Assembly: GCF_000175215.2 (NCBI RefSeq)
Contig: NC_014816.1
Location: forward strand, 1,175,001 to 1,239,000
Length of the DNA: 64,000 nt
DNA from: Asticcacaulis excentricus CB 48
Lineage (GTDB): Bacteria > Pseudomonadota > Alphaproteobacteria > Caulobacterales > Caulobacteraceae
Reading direction: 5' to 3'
How positions within the stretch are numbered: the stretch's first letter is position 1; the number at the start of each line of letters is the position of its first letter. Shown in pieces: positions 17,982 to 27,656 of this stretch. The translations under genes were made by a program, and so were the position numbers. The notes under the pieces were generated by a model. It was not told where the DNA came from and did not search any database. It worked only from the letters and a program-made list of their open reading frames with translations.

Positions 17982-19277
17982 ATGAGCGACCATCCGTCAA
18001 CCTATGAGCCGAAGACCGGCGTCGAGAAGTGGCTCGACCAGCGACTGCCGATCGTTCGACTCGCCTACGATTCGTTTGTCGACTATCCGACGCCGCGCAA
18101 TTTGAATTATTGGTGGACATTCGGCGGCATCTTGTCCGTCTGTCTGATGATCCAGATCGTGACTGGCATCATTTTGGCCATGCACTATACGGCGCATATC
18201 GATCTGGCCTTTAATTCCGTCGAGCGCATCATGCGCGACGTGAATTACGGGTGGCTGATCCGCTACGTGCACGCCAACGGCGCATCGATGTTCTTTTTTG
18301 CCGTGTTTGTTCACATGTTCCGCGGACTTTATTACGGGTCATACAAGGCCCCGCGCGAAGTCCTGTGGATTTTGGGCTGCCTGATCTTCTTCCTGATGAT
18401 CGCGACGGCCTTTATGGGTTACGTCCTTCCCTGGGGGCAGATGTCCTTCCACGGTGCCGTGGTTATCACCAACTTGATCGGTTCGATCCCCGTCATCGGC
18501 GGTCCGATCCTGACCTGGTTGCAAGGCGGCTTCGCGGTGGATCAGGCGACGCTCAACCGCTTCTTCTCGCTGCACTATCTGCTGCCCTTCGTGATCGCTG
18601 GTGTGGTTATCCTCCACATATGGGCGCTGCACGTTGTGGGGCAGAACAACCCGGCGGGCGTCGATATCAAGTCGAAGGAAGACACTGTGCCGTTCACACC
18701 GTATGCGACGGTGAAGGACGGTCTGGGGATCATCTTCTTCTTGATCCTCTTCTCGATCTTCGTCTTCTTCATGCCGAACGCACTGGGCCACGCCGATAAC
18801 TACATCCCGGCCAACCCGCTGGTGACCCCGGCGCATATCGTGCCCGAATGGTATCTGCTGCCCTTCTACGCCATCCTGCGCGCCATCCCCGACAAGTTCG
18901 GGGGCGTGATTGCGATGTTCGGTGCCATTGCCGTGCTGTTCGTTCTGCCCTGGCTTGACACGTCGAAGGTGCGCTCCATGCGTTACCGCCCGGTGATGCG
19001 CTGGTTCTTCGTGATCTTCGTCGTGGTCTGCCTTGGTCTCGGCTGGTGCGGGGCGCAGCTTCCGGACGCCCCCGTGGTGCCGGGTCTGCCCAGCTTCACC
19101 CTGCTGGATGGTGAGTTTAACTCTTACCTGTGGCTGACGCGCGCGCTGACACTCTACTACTTCGCCTTCTTCCTCCTCATCATGCCGTGGGTCGGCCTGA
19201 AGGAAGATCCGCTGCCGGTTCCGGCATCCATCAGCGAGGCCATCCTTGCCGAACACGCGAAGAAGAAGGGGGCTTAA
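17982..19277 (+). CDS. petB: Ubiquinol-cytochrome c reductase, cytochrome b
   Basis: The 431-residue membrane core of the bc1 complex. Two pairs of heme-ligand histidines fall in [19 protein letters not shown] and [20 protein letters not shown]. The Qo-site PEWY is in [19 protein letters not shown]. The hydrophobic pattern gives the expected eight membrane helices. The gene starts 10 bases after petA and is followed by petC five bases later. The length is normal for alphaproteobacteria. Confidence 0.98.
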   Translation: MSDHPSTYEPKTGVEKWLDQRLPIVRLAYDSFVDYPTPRNLNYWWTFGGILSVCLMIQIVTGIILAMHYTAHIDLAFNSVERIMRDVNYGWLIRYVHANGASMFFFAVFVHMFRGLYYGSYKAPREVLWILGCLIFFLMIATAFMGYVLPWGQMSFHGAVVITNLIGSIPVIGGPILTWLQGGFAVDQATLNRFFSLHYLLPFVIAGVVILHIWALHVVGQNNPAGVDIKSKEDTVPFTPYATVKDGLGIIFFLILFSIFVFFMPNALGHADNYIPANPLVTPAHIVPEWYLLPFYAILRAIPDKFGGVIAMFGAIAVLFVLPWLDTSKVRSMRYRPVMRWFFVIFVVVCLGLGWCGAQLPDAPVVPGLPSFTLLDGEFNSYLWLTRALTLYYFAFFLLIMPWVGLKEDPLPVPASISEAILAEHAKKKGA

Positions 19278-19282
19278 GTCAC

Positions 19283-20152
19283 ATGTCCGCTATCATGACA
19301 AAAGGTCTCAAGGCTCTGGGACTGGCCGCCATCGCCGCCACTCTCGCCCTGTCGGCACCGGCCTTTGCGGCCGGTGGGGCCAAGCATCCGCACGCGCCCA
19401 AGGAAGGCTTCAGCTTCGAGGGGCCGTTCGGCACCTTCGATCAGGGCCAGCTCCAGCGCGGCTATAAGGTGTTCCGCGAAGTCTGTTCCAACTGCCACTC
19501 GGCAACCCTGATGTCGTTCCGTAACCTCGGTCAGAAGGGCGGCCCCTTCTACGACGAGAAGTACAAGAACCCAAATGACAATCCGGTCGTCAAGCAGATC
19601 GCGTCGGAGTTCGAAGTGCCGGACGTTGACACGGACACGGGGGACGCCATCACCCGTCCGGCGACACCGTCCGATCACTTTCCGGCTAAGTTCGCCAACA
19701 CCTACGCTGCGGCCGCGTCCAATGGTGGAGCGATTCCGCCAGACCTGTCGGTGATCACCAAAGCGCGTCACGGCGGTGCCCGCTATGTCTATTCGTTGCT
19801 GACGGGATATGTGGGGACTCCGAAGGGGCTGACCGTAAATGAGGGGCAGCACTACAACCCCTACATGGCGGGTGATCTGCACAGCGCCTGGAAGGGCGAT
19901 CCCAAGCACGTACCTCCCGGTGGTGTGCTGGCTATGGCTCCGCCGCTGAAAGATGATCTGGTCACATATGACGACGGCACCAAGGCTACCACGCACCAGA
20001 TGGCTGCCGACGTCGCCGCCTTCCTGGAATGGGCTGGTGATCCGCACGCCACGCTTCGTAAGAAGACCGGTGTGGGCGTTTTGATCTATCTCCTGCTGTT
20101 CGCCGGTGTAACGTATGCGGCGTATCGCAAGCTCTGGCACGGAAAACACTGA
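19283..20152 (+). CDS. petC: Cytochrome c1 of the bc1 complex
   Basis: A 289-residue heme c protein with an N-terminal signal peptide (LAAIAATLALSAPAFAAGG). The heme motif C-S-N-C-H is in REVCSNCHSATL, an axial Met lies in LAMAPPLKDDL, and a C-terminal anchor helix is GVLIYLLLFAGVTYAAYR. The ATG at 19283 is chosen because it gives a proper signal peptide; the frame is open 51 codons further upstream inside petB. It is last in the petABC operon, and a terminator lies 126 bases downstream. Confidence 0.97.
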   Translation: MSAIMTKGLKALGLAAIAATLALSAPAFAAGGAKHPHAPKEGFSFEGPFGTFDQGQLQRGYKVFREVCSNCHSATLMSFRNLGQKGGPFYDEKYKNPNDNPVVKQIASEFEVPDVDTDTGDAITRPATPSDHFPAKFANTYAAAASNGGAIPPDLSVITKARHGGARYVYSLLTGYVGTPKGLTVNEGQHYNPYMAGDLHSAWKGDPKHVPPGGVLAMAPPLKDDLVTYDDGTKATTHQMAADVAAFLEWAGDPHATLRKKTGVGVLIYLLLFAGVTYAAYRKLWHGKH

Positions 20153-20277
20153 CGCGCCACCCTGACGCTCTGCAAACGGCCGTCTTCCTGCGATTCGATC
20201 CTCACGTACTGAGGTACGCTCCGCTTCGGTTCTCGGAAGCCAGTCATTTTCGACACGTCATGACGACGCTTGACAAC

Positions 20278-20304
20278 AAAGCCCTCGGTTCGCCGGGGGC
20301 TTTT
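20278..20304 (+). terminator. Rho-independent terminator of petABC
   Basis: An 11-base-pair stem with one G-T pair (20278-20288 with 20293-20303) closes a TTCG tetraloop and runs into TTTT. It lies 126 bases after petC. Between them, at about 20195-20225, is a smaller imperfect inverted repeat around GTAC-TGAG-GTAC. Confidence 0.85.
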
Positions 20305-20413
20305 CTGTTGGTGGCTTCAAAAAAGTGATCGCTTGACGGGTGTAAAAGGGCACATCGGTTCGTGATCACGTGCTACAGATCAGCCTGAGGCAGGGGACAG
20401 TATCGAGTCGTCC

Positions 20414-21139
20414 ATGGATTGTCAGACCCAACCCGTTTCCAAAGGCGCCAGCCGGTTTCCTGATGCTCAGGCCCTGCAGAGGATGATGGCCTCGCGTCTG
20501 GCTGCGTCCTTTGCGCCGCATGAGGCTCTTGCCGAAGCGCTACTGCCGCATGTGCTGGGCAATAGCGACGACGGTTCGCACGACGTCTCGCACCTTCAGC
20601 GCGTTTTCAAGGTCGCCATGACCCTCTGCGCCGCCGAAAGCGGTGATGCCGAAATCGTCGCGGCAGCGGTCCTGCTGCACGATTGCGTTCAGGTCGAGAA
20701 AAACTCTCCGCTACGTGCCGAAGCCTCGCGCCTGTCTGCGGAAAAGGCGAGCGACATACTGGCGGCACTGGGTTGGGACTCCGCGGGCAGAGAGGCCGCC
20801 GCTCATGCCATCCTGAGCCATTCGTTCAGTGCCAACGTTGCGCCGGAAACGCTGGAAGCCAAGATCGTGCAGGACGCCGACCGCCTCGACGCCATCGGCT
20901 TTGTCGGCATCGCACGCTGCTTCTACACGGCCGGACGCATGAACAGCGCCCTCTACGATCCATTCGACCCCAAGGCCGAGGAGCGCGAACTGGATGATCT
21001 CAGCTTTGCGCTGGATCATTTTGAAACCAAGCTGTTCAAGCTGAAATCCGGTTTTCAGACGGCCTCCGGTCGCGATATGGCCGATCTGCGCCACGCCCGC
21101 ATGAAGGCGTTTATTGAATATCTTCACGAAGAAATCTGA
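20414..21139 (+). CDS. HD-domain phosphohydrolase family protein
   Basis: A 241-residue metal-dependent HD hydrolase. The H..HD..D signature is spread over DVSHLQRVFKVA, VLLHDCVQVEK and VQDADRLDAIGFVGIAR. The last motif is typical of the YedJ-type group, which acts on phosphorylated small molecules, perhaps nucleotides. The C-terminal DFETKLFKLK-like region and the closing KAFIEYLHEE also fit that group. It stands alone after the petABC terminator and converges with the membrane-protein gene at 21140, touching end to end. Confidence 0.87.
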   Translation: MDCQTQPVSKGASRFPDAQALQRMMASRLAASFAPHEALAEALLPHVLGNSDDGSHDVSHLQRVFKVAMTLCAAESGDAEIVAAAVLLHDCVQVEKNSPLRAEASRLSAEKASDILAALGWDSAGREAAAHAILSHSFSANVAPETLEAKIVQDADRLDAIGFVGIARCFYTAGRMNSALYDPFDPKAEERELDDLSFALDHFETKLFKLKSGFQTASGRDMADLRHARMKAFIEYLHEEI

Positions 21140-21784
21140 TTACACGCGGGCCTGAGCCACAAATGTGTGCAGGTATGCGGCGAATGCCTCAGCAGGGCGG
21201 TCACGCTGGGCCCATGTGAGCAGGAACTCGCCCCCATATTTCCGGCGTGTGTAGATCAACTTTTTAGCCAGTGCGCGATGTCCGGCAGATAGATTGTCTG
21301 GAAAGGGCGGCGCATTTGAGATGTGACCACCCGCAACTATGGTGTTATCCAAGCTGTTGATAATTCTGCCGATTTTCGCGCAGCGTTGGGCTTCGGCTTC
21401 GCTAAATCTGGCCAAATAGGCCTCATTGTTGTGTAAAGCGATGACGATGAAGGTCTGTCCCGACATTTTATATAGGGAAATTTCTTCCACATCAGACCAA
21501 GGGACGATTTTTAAATTGCCAGGTTTGCCAATGGCAAACCCGGCTGCGCCAACATGCAGTGCGTGTTGCGCTAGTTGCGCGTAGATCAGTGCCACAAAAC
21601 AAATGCCGAAGAAGAGAGCACAAAACCCTCCCATAAGACGCTGAAACGAAGAGGCATCGGCTTCGGTCATCATCAGTATGCCCATGGCGGTGAATGCCAG
21701 AGCCCCCAAGCCTGCCAAAGCCAGACGCCACTTGCTCGCGCCGATAGGCTTCAATTCTGTAATGCCCCTAGGTACCTTAGACAT
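21140..21784 (-). CDS. Membrane protein with PH-like domain
   Basis: A 214-residue protein with two adjacent membrane helices (about residues 20-42 and 48-70). A soluble part follows that has the bacterial PH-like strand pattern, including IVPWSDVEEISLYKMSGQTF. It is similar in layout to STM3941-type proteins, which have no proven role. The start overlaps the end of ychF by eight bases on the same strand, so the two are co-transcribed. The C-terminal 60 residues (TRRKYGGEFLLTWAQRDR) are soluble and basic. Confidence 0.72.
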   Translation of the reverse strand: MSKVPRGITELKPIGASKWRLALAGLGALAFTAMGILMMTEADASSFQRLMGGFCALFFGICFVALIYAQLAQHALHVGAAGFAIGKPGNLKIVPWSDVEEISLYKMSGQTFIVIALHNNEAYLARFSEAEAQRCAKIGRIINSLDNTIVAGGHISNAPPFPDNLSAGHRALAKKLIYTRRKYGGEFLLTWAQRDRPAEAFAAYLHTFVAQARV

Positions 21785-22889
21785 TAAAGCGGAAGTTCAT
21801 CACATCGCCGTCCTTGACGATGTATTCCTTGCCTTCCTGACGGAACTTGCCGTTTTCCTTGGCGCCCGCTTCGCCGTTGAACTTCACGAAGTCTTCATAG
21901 GCGATGGTTTCGGCGCGGATGAAGCCCTTTTCAAAGTCCGTATGAATGACACCGGCGGCCTGCGGCGCGGTATCGCCGACATGGATGGTCCAGGCGCGCG
22001 CTTCCTTGGGGCCTACAGTGAAGTAGGATTGCAGACCCAGCAGCGCATAGGCTTCGCGGATCAGACGGTTGAGGCCCGGTTCTTCGAGGCCAAGGGTTTC
22101 TAGAAACTCCTGACGCTCATCGGCATCGAGCAGCGCGATTTCCGACTCGATCTGCGCTGAAATGACCACCGACTTGGCGTGATCGGCGGCGGCGCGTTTG
22201 GAGACGATCTCCGACAAGTCGTTGCCCGTCGAAGCCGAGGCCTCATCGACGTTACAGACGTACAGGGCGGGCTTGGAGGTCAGCAGTTGCAGCATCTCCC
22301 ACGCCTTAGTGTCTTCCTTGCTGATCTTGCCTTTCTCATAGGCGACGCGGGCCGGGCGGCCGTCGCGCAGTTCGGCCAAGGCCGCGTTGATCAGCGACAC
22401 GGTGAGGGCCGCGTCCTTGTCGCCACCCGACTTGGCGCGCTTTTCGAGTTGGGGCAGGCGCTTTTCCAGCGATTCCAGATCGGCGATCATCAACTCGGTT
22501 TCGATGATTTCCAGATCAGCCAGCGGGTCAATGCGGCCTTCGACGTGGGTGATGTCCGTATCGACGAAGCAGCGCGCCACAAAGGCAATGGCGTCGCAGT
22601 CGCGGATATTGGCAAGGAACTGATTGCCGAGGCCTTCGCCCTTCGACGCGCCGCGCACCAGACCGGCAATATCGACGAAGTTGATGCGGGCCGGGATGAT
22701 TTCTTTTGAACCTACGATCTTGGCCAGCACCTCAAGGCGCGGCTCTGGCACGGCCACTTCGCCGGTGTTCGGCTCGATGGTGCAGAAGGGGTAGTTGGCA
22801 GCCTGGGCCGAAGCGGTCTGGGTCAGGGCGTTGAACAGGGTGGACTTGCCGACATTGGGCAGACCGACGATTGCGACTTTCAGGGCCAT
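21777..22889 (-). CDS. ychF: YchF/Ola1-type translation-associated ATPase
   Basis: A 370-residue Obg-family P-loop protein that binds ribosomes and prefers ATP. The Walker A motif is [16 protein letters not shown] near residue 8. The G3-like motif is in [22 protein letters not shown], and the specificity motif is NVDE in YVCNVDEAS rather than NKxD, as in true YchF. The C-terminal TGS domain ends with VMNFRFNV. The neighbouring genes pth, rplY and prs over the next 7 kb match a conserved housekeeping grouping in proteobacteria. Confidence 0.97.
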   Translation of the reverse strand: MALKVAIVGLPNVGKSTLFNALTQTASAQAANYPFCTIEPNTGEVAVPEPRLEVLAKIVGSKEIIPARINFVDIAGLVRGASKGEGLGNQFLANIRDCDAIAFVARCFVDTDITHVEGRIDPLADLEIIETELMIADLESLEKRLPQLEKRAKSGGDKDAALTVSLINAALAELRDGRPARVAYEKGKISKEDTKAWEMLQLLTSKPALYVCNVDEASASTGNDLSEIVSKRAAADHAKSVVISAQIESEIALLDADERQEFLETLGLEEPGLNRLIREAYALLGLQSYFTVGPKEARAWTIHVGDTAPQAAGVIHTDFEKGFIRAETIAYEDFVKFNGEAGAKENGKFRQEGKEYIVKDGDVMNFRFNV

Positions 22890-23024
22890 GGGATTCCAAG
22901 CGGAGAAGAGAGAAATTGGCCCGCTGCCTAACGCATTTTCCCCGGCAAGGCCAGTGTTTTAGACACGGATACGCTTGCGCAATCAAAAGCCGGCGCGATA
23001 GGGTAAGGTGTCTATTGCAAGGAT

Positions 23025-24602
23025 ATGACCATGCTGCGCACCGACCGTCGTTCGTTCCTCACCCTTAGCGCGGGCCTTGCGGCGGCGACGGCCCTGCCTG
23101 CCTTTGCGCAGACCTCCGACACGGTGCAGATCGACGCCATCGTCGAAGCCTTCATGGCGAAGTTTGCCCTGCCGGGCGTGGCCGTCGCCGTCATCCGGCC
23201 GGGTCAGCCTGACTACGTAAAGGGCTATGGCGTCCGCACGCTGGGCAAGACGGACAAGGTCGATGTGCATACCCAGTTCGGCGTCGCCTCCAATACCAAG
23301 GCCTTTACGGCGGCCGCTCTGGCCCTTCTGGTCGAAGAGAAAAAGGTCGAATGGGACGCGCCGGTCGTGCGCTATATCCCCGAATTTAAAATGTACGACG
23401 CGGCCTTGACACCGCTTGTGACGGTGCGGGACCTGCTGTTGCACCGGGCGGGTCTGGGCCTGGGGCAGGGCGATCTGATGCTGTTCCCGGAATCGGACCA
23501 TACACGTGAAGATCAGCTCAAGGGCGTACAATATCTAAAGCCGCAATACCCGTTCCGGTCAGGCTATGCCTATAACAATGTCATGTTTACAATCGCCGGT
23601 CTGGTGATCGAGCGAGTGTCGGGTCAGACCTATGAGCGCTTTGTGACCGACCGTGTGCTGACGCCCTTGGGCATGGCCGATACGGTGCTGGGCTGGCCGA
23701 ATGTGACCGGGAACAATGTGGCCGGGCGTCACGCGCGTCTGACCGGCCCGCTGCGCGGCATGGGTGATTATAAGGTGGTGCTGCCGGAAGAGACGCTGTC
23801 CTTTTCGCCGGCGGCGGGGCTGGTCACCAGCGTGACGGGCATATTACCGTGGTTGCATACCCAACTGGAAAAGGGCGTGATGCCCAATGGGCAAAGGCTG
23901 TTTTCCGAGGCCTCGTCGCGCGAAATGTGGAAGCCCAACACGGTGGTCGGCGCCGGGATGGGGCCGACGCCGGAAATGCCGACGGCAGCGCTTTTCCGTA
24001 CCTATGGACTGGGCTGGTTCATACAGGATTATCGCGGCCTGCGGCTAGTGTCGCACTCCGGCGGGCTGGTCGGCCAGGTGACGCAGCAGGCCCTCTTGCC
24101 GGAAAAGGGCATAGGGGTTGCCGTCTATACCAATGTCGAGGATGGGGCGAGCGGGCAGATTCGCAACGCCATTCTGGACCTGCTCATTGGTGCGCCAACC
24201 TTTGACTGGCTCAAGGCGGCGGCCGAAGGCACGGCAAAGGCGGCCGATAAGGCGCTGGCCGATGCGCCCAAGGCGCAGCCGGGCGGCCCGTCCCTGCCAC
24301 TAACGGCCTATGCCGGCACCTATCGTGATCCTTGGTATGGCGATGTGACGGTGGCGGTGAGCGGTAAGGGCAAGACGGCGCGCCTGACGCTGGATTTCAC
24401 CCGCACGCCGCGGCTTAAAGGTCCGCTGGAGGTGTTTGGACCGGACGTCTTCCGCACGCGCTTCCCGGTTGGCTGGGGTGAGGACGCCGTGGTGACGTTC
24501 GAAGTTAAGGACGGCAAGGTCGCCGGTATGAAGCTGGTGGCCTACTCGCCGCTGGCCGATTTCAGCTTCGACTATCAGGATCTTGATCTGCGAAAAATAT
24601 AG
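23025..24602 (+). CDS. Exported beta-lactamase-family serine hydrolase
   Basis: A 525-residue class C beta-lactamase/penicillin-binding-like hydrolase. The N-terminus has a twin-arginine-like signal (RTDRRSFLTLSAG), with cleavage likely after PAFAQT. The serine nucleophile motif S-x-x-K is SNTK near residue 90, and the Tyr motif is YAYNN about 182. A C-terminal domain of about 120 residues, from YAGTYRDPWYGDV, looks like the DUF3471 lipocalin-like module that often follows these hydrolases. Substrates may be peptides or esters rather than antibiotics. It is transcribed divergently from ychF. Confidence 0.9.
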   Translation: MTMLRTDRRSFLTLSAGLAAATALPAFAQTSDTVQIDAIVEAFMAKFALPGVAVAVIRPGQPDYVKGYGVRTLGKTDKVDVHTQFGVASNTKAFTAAALALLVEEKKVEWDAPVVRYIPEFKMYDAALTPLVTVRDLLLHRAGLGLGQGDLMLFPESDHTREDQLKGVQYLKPQYPFRSGYAYNNVMFTIAGLVIERVSGQTYERFVTDRVLTPLGMADTVLGWPNVTGNNVAGRHARLTGPLRGMGDYKVVLPEETLSFSPAAGLVTSVTGILPWLHTQLEKGVMPNGQRLFSEASSREMWKPNTVVGAGMGPTPEMPTAALFRTYGLGWFIQDYRGLRLVSHSGGLVGQVTQQALLPEKGIGVAVYTNVEDGASGQIRNAILDLLIGAPTFDWLKAAAEGTAKAADKALADAPKAQPGGPSLPLTAYAGTYRDPWYGDVTVAVSGKGKTARLTLDFTRTPRLKGPLEVFGPDVFRTRFPVGWGEDAVVTFEVKDGKVAGMKLVAYSPLADFSFDYQDLDLRKI

Positions 24603-24640
24603 GCGAGTAACGGGGTGAAGGGGGCCGCGGCCCCTTCGTC

Positions 24641-25930
24641 TTAAACCGTCACCGGCAGGCTTTGCATCAGGCGTTCGGCGGCGCGTTCGGCTCCGTCTTC
24701 CTGCGCAACGACAGCGGAAGCGGCTTCGGCCTTATGGGCAAAGGCAGGGTCAGACAGCAGACGATCCAGCAGACGAATGGCCGAATGTTTGTGCCAGCGG
24801 TCGAAGGTGATCGACAAGCCGGTCCCCAGACGCTCGATGCGGCGGCCGTTGTCAAACTGATCGCCAAAGACCGGGGTAACCAGTTGCGGTCGCCCGGCGC
24901 GCAAAGCCTGAGCCGTAGAACCGATGCCACCGTGGTGAATATTGACGCGGGCACGCGGCATCAGCAGCGAGTGCGGCGCGTAGGGGACGCAGAGAATATC
25001 CGACCCAAAGTCGTCATTGAGCAGCGGGCTTTCACCTCCCACCAGTAGCACGGCGCGCTGACGAAGTGCCTTCGCCGCCTTGACCGCTGTGCGGTAGAAG
25101 TCTTCACCGTCATAGACGGCTGTAGAGCCCAGACTGAACACTAATGGCGCCTGACCGGCGGACAGGAAGGCCTCAAGCTGCGGAGGCAGTTCACTGCGGC
25201 GGCCATCTTCGGAATCGAAGAAGGGGAAGCCGACGATCTCGGTATGAGGCGGAAAATCCGGGGCCACATCGCCGATCAAAGGGGAATAGAGGCCCAGCGT
25301 CATCCGATCCGACTGCACGCCGCCCAAGCTGATTTCCATGTTGATGCCGTACTTGGCATAGATGGCGCGGATGGGGGCAAGGCAGCCCGACAGCTTCTTT
25401 TCACCGATCCAGAAGATAGCGCGGTTATATTGCCGGCCCAGCTCGGTGCGTGGCGACAGCACCAGAGGCGCGTCCTTTAGCTTGGGCGGATCATAGGCGG
25501 ACAGCATGACAGCCGGTTGCAGGGCGACGGTGGAGAAGGGCCGGCCTTCGAGGCGCGCCGCCAGATGCGCCGTGTAGGCATAGGAGGAGGAAACGACCAG
25601 ATCGGCCTGCCGCACAATGGGGCGAAGCTCGGACAGTCCTTGTTCGATATAAGGGGCCACGAGGTGCTTCAGCATGAAGCCGTGGTCCTGCGAAAAATGG
25701 CGAATGATCTGCGCGGCGTCGATGCCCAGATTCTGGCGATAAGTCTCCATGCTTGGGCCGCAGGCGAGGAATTTCAGCCCGGCGGCCTCGACCTTACCCT
25801 CATAGTCGGGGTGCGAGGCCAGCACGACGCTGACCCCACGGCGTTTCAGCGCAAGGCCCAACGCCATGAAGGGATGCAAATCCCCAAGCGAACCAAAGGT
25901 CGTCAGAACGATTTGAGGCGCGGTCGGCAT
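24641..25930 (-). CDS. UGT-type glycosyltransferase (GT1)
   Basis: A 429-residue glycosyltransferase of the GT-B fold. The N-terminus is IVLTTFGSLGDLHPFMALG. The donor-binding C-terminal domain carries PHSLLMPRARVNIHHGGIG, followed by LRAGRPQLVTPVFGDQFDN, the classical sugar-nucleotide signature with the HHGG motif. The closest functional classes are sterol glucosyltransferases and rhamnosyltransferase chain B, so a lipid or hydroxy-fatty-acid acceptor is plausible but unproven. It lies 18 bases downstream of pth, so the two are probably co-transcribed. Confidence 0.87.
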   Translation of the reverse strand: MPTAPQIVLTTFGSLGDLHPFMALGLALKRRGVSVVLASHPDYEGKVEAAGLKFLACGPSMETYRQNLGIDAAQIIRHFSQDHGFMLKHLVAPYIEQGLSELRPIVRQADLVVSSSYAYTAHLAARLEGRPFSTVALQPAVMLSAYDPPKLKDAPLVLSPRTELGRQYNRAIFWIGEKKLSGCLAPIRAIYAKYGINMEISLGGVQSDRMTLGLYSPLIGDVAPDFPPHTEIVGFPFFDSEDGRRSELPPQLEAFLSAGQAPLVFSLGSTAVYDGEDFYRTAVKAAKALRQRAVLLVGGESPLLNDDFGSDILCVPYAPHSLLMPRARVNIHHGGIGSTAQALRAGRPQLVTPVFGDQFDNGRRIERLGTGLSITFDRWHKHSAIRLLDRLLSDPAFAHKAEAASAVVAQEDGAERAAERLMQSLPVTV

Positions 25931-25948
25931 CGTCTAACCTTCTAAGTC

Positions 25949-26557
25949 CTACTGAACGACTTTTTTAGGATCGAATTTCGGAGCCGGGCTCAAACGCATC
26001 ACTTCGGTCATGTATTTTTCACTTTCCCCCAAAAGCGCCAGAGGTAGCGCCTTGACGCAGGCGTCACACAAACGCTCAACCCAGTCCTCGGCCTTATAGA
26101 AGTCCGACAAGACCCAGCTATGTACCAGTTCCTTTTGTCCCGGGTGCCCGATCCCCATGCGCCCACGCACAAAGTTCGGCCCGAGATGTCCCATAATGGA
26201 GCGTAAACCATTATGGCCCGCATGGCCACCGCCCATTTTCAGCCGGAAGCGCCCCGGAGCCAGATCCAGTTCATCATGAAATACAAGGATATGGTCTGGC
26301 TTGATCTTATAAAAGGTCGCCGCTTCCAGAACGGCATTGCCCGACAGGTTCATGAAGGTTTGCGGCTTCATGGCAAGTATTTTCGCAGGGCCCGTGGGCG
26401 TATCGACCGTACCTTCGGCGACTTCGGACTGAAATTTTTTGCGCACGGGGCCGAAGTTAGCACTATCGATCAGGCGATCGATAAACATGAAACCGATATT
26501 GTGCCGGTTCTTCGCATATTGCGTACCTGGATTGCCAAGACCAACGACAAGAAACAA
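25949..26557 (-). CDS. pth: Peptidyl-tRNA hydrolase
   Basis: Releases tRNA from prematurely dropped peptidyl-tRNA. The 202-residue protein has the family N-terminus VVGLGNPGTQYAKNRHNIGF with the catalytic His. FMNLSGNAV, LVFHDELDLAPGRFRLK with the active-site Asp, and GGGHAGHNGLRSI follow. The length is usual. A run of Lys and Val closes the C-terminus. It lies downstream of rplY on the same strand after a terminator, a gene order seen in many proteobacteria. Confidence 0.97.
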   Translation of the reverse strand: MFLVVGLGNPGTQYAKNRHNIGFMFIDRLIDSANFGPVRKKFQSEVAEGTVDTPTGPAKILAMKPQTFMNLSGNAVLEAATFYKIKPDHILVFHDELDLAPGRFRLKMGGGHAGHNGLRSIMGHLGPNFVRGRMGIGHPGQKELVHSWVLSDFYKAEDWVERLCDACVKALPLALLGESEKYMTEVMRLSPAPKFDPKKVVQ

Positions 26558-26685
26558 GGCGGGCTCCGATCAGCTCAAATCGATTCCGTACTCAATGAAC
26601 GGTGATCTAATCAAAAAAATGGCAGAGCGAACATGCCGAATTGCACAGACCCGAAGCGAATTCGTCGGGTTTCACACAGAAATAA

Positions 26686-26715
26686 ACCCTGTCCTTAGGG
26701 TAAGGACAGGGCTTT
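26686..26715 (-). terminator. Rho-independent terminator between rplY and pth
   Basis: The stem CCCTGTCCTTA / TAAGGACAGGG (26687-26697 with 26701-26711) has a three-base loop, and A and T flanks on either side. It lies 31 bases after the rplY stop, and on the minus strand runs into TTTATTTC. It should end most rplY transcripts before pth. Confidence 0.82.
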
Positions 26716-26745
26716 ATCCTATTCCGTGCAAAACCCTTAACAGGC

Positions 26746-27333
26746 TTAGGCGGAAGCTTCTTCGCTCTTTTCAGCGGCCGAGGCGGTGATCGACGCGATC
26801 ACGACGTCCTTGCCGGGAACGGCGGTAACGTCCGACGGCAGGCTCAGGTCGCCAACGTGGACAGACGCGCCGATGTCAAGACCCGACAGGTCAACCACGA
26901 CGTCTTCCGGGATGTGACCGGCGGGAACCTGTATTTCCAGCTCGTGGAAGGCCACGGTCAGCGCACCACCCTTTTTGATGCCAGGCGAGGCTTCGTGGTT
27001 CTTGAAGTGAACGGGTACGTTGATCTTGATGGTCTGGGTTTCATCGACGCGATACAGGTCGAAGTGAACCGGCACATCGGTGACCGGGTGGAAGTCGATC
27101 GCCTTGGCGATGACTTTTTGGGTTTCTTCGCCGTACTTCAGCGTGACGAGGTGACCAGCCAGCTTGCCCGTATAGAGCGCCTTGCGGAATTCGTTGAGCT
27201 TAACGGCGATAGCCACAGGAGCCTTATCACCACCGTACAGAATGCCCGGAACCTTGCCTTCATTGCGGGTGGCGCGGGCGCCGCCGGTGCCGGTGCGCTC
27301 ACGGATTTCAACGTCTAGTACGATATCGGCCAT
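26746..27333 (-). CDS. rplY: 50S ribosomal protein L25 (Ctc-type)
   Basis: Binds 5S rRNA in the large subunit. The 195-residue protein is the long Ctc form: an L25 domain (ARATRNEGKVPGILYGGDK), then the TL5 C-terminal domain with VDLSGLDIGASVHVGDLSLP, and an alanine/glutamate-rich tail. The ATG at 27333 is chosen because GAGGAA lies about eight bases before it and it gives MADIVLDV; a start five codons earlier lacks a ribosome site. It has a structured upstream region and a terminator after it. Confidence 0.96.
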   Translation of the reverse strand: MADIVLDVEIRERTGTGGARATRNEGKVPGILYGGDKAPVAIAVKLNEFRKALYTGKLAGHLVTLKYGEETQKVIAKAIDFHPVTDVPVHFDLYRVDETQTIKINVPVHFKNHEASPGIKKGGALTVAFHELEIQVPAGHIPEDVVVDLSGLDIGASVHVGDLSLPSDVTAVPGKDVVIASITASAAEKSEEASA

Positions 27334-27565
27334 TAGCCTGTTCCTCAAACAAAATGCGCCGCGTCAGTTTCAATGCCCGCCCTCTGAAACCTCCGTAAGG
27401 GAGGCGCGGGCAACACAATGGACACGGCGTGGGGAAACCCCGAAAATCTCAAGAGGGCGCGTAGATACACGCTAACGTCCCGAGACGCAACTGGTCAGAA
27501 AGCGGAAAAATCGGCTTTTTCCCGCTCAAGGGTGGGTTTTTCAGACAGCTACGCATATAAAAGCA
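27334..27565 (-). promoter_or_regulatory. rplY upstream region with a hairpin, possible leader
   Basis: This spacer contains no gene I can support. On the minus strand a compound hairpin lies at 27374-27412: the outer stem is TGCCCGC with GCGGGCA, and inside it CCTCC pairs with GGAGG. It is 41 bases before the rplY ATG, a position suited to a 5' leader that could sense ribosomal protein or shape the transcript. I do not recognise it as a described leader. Confidence 0.35.
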
Positions 27566-27607
27566 AAAATCCCCCTCAGGCGTCATGTGCCGACCTTGGG
27601 GGATTTT
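27566..27607 (-). terminator. Rho-independent terminator of the lipoprotein gene
   Basis: Ten base pairs, AAAATCCCCC type (27566-27575 with 27598-27607), close a 22-base loop. The hairpin lies 50 bases past the stop of the lipoprotein gene at 27657 and is followed on the minus strand by TTTTTGCTTTT. Confidence 0.75.
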
Positions 27608-27656
27608 CAGGATAACAACCGAAACCACTGGGGAAAACCAGGTTCCCCCCGATCGG

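Noticed and set aside
18339..19256. Minus-strand frame of 305 codons across petB
   Set aside because: It is a shadow of cytochrome b, highly charged and without motifs.
20195..20225. Inverted repeat around GTAC-TGAG-GTAC after petC as an RNA gene
   Set aside because: Short, imperfect stem and no promoter or terminator of its own; the nearby strong terminator explains the region better.
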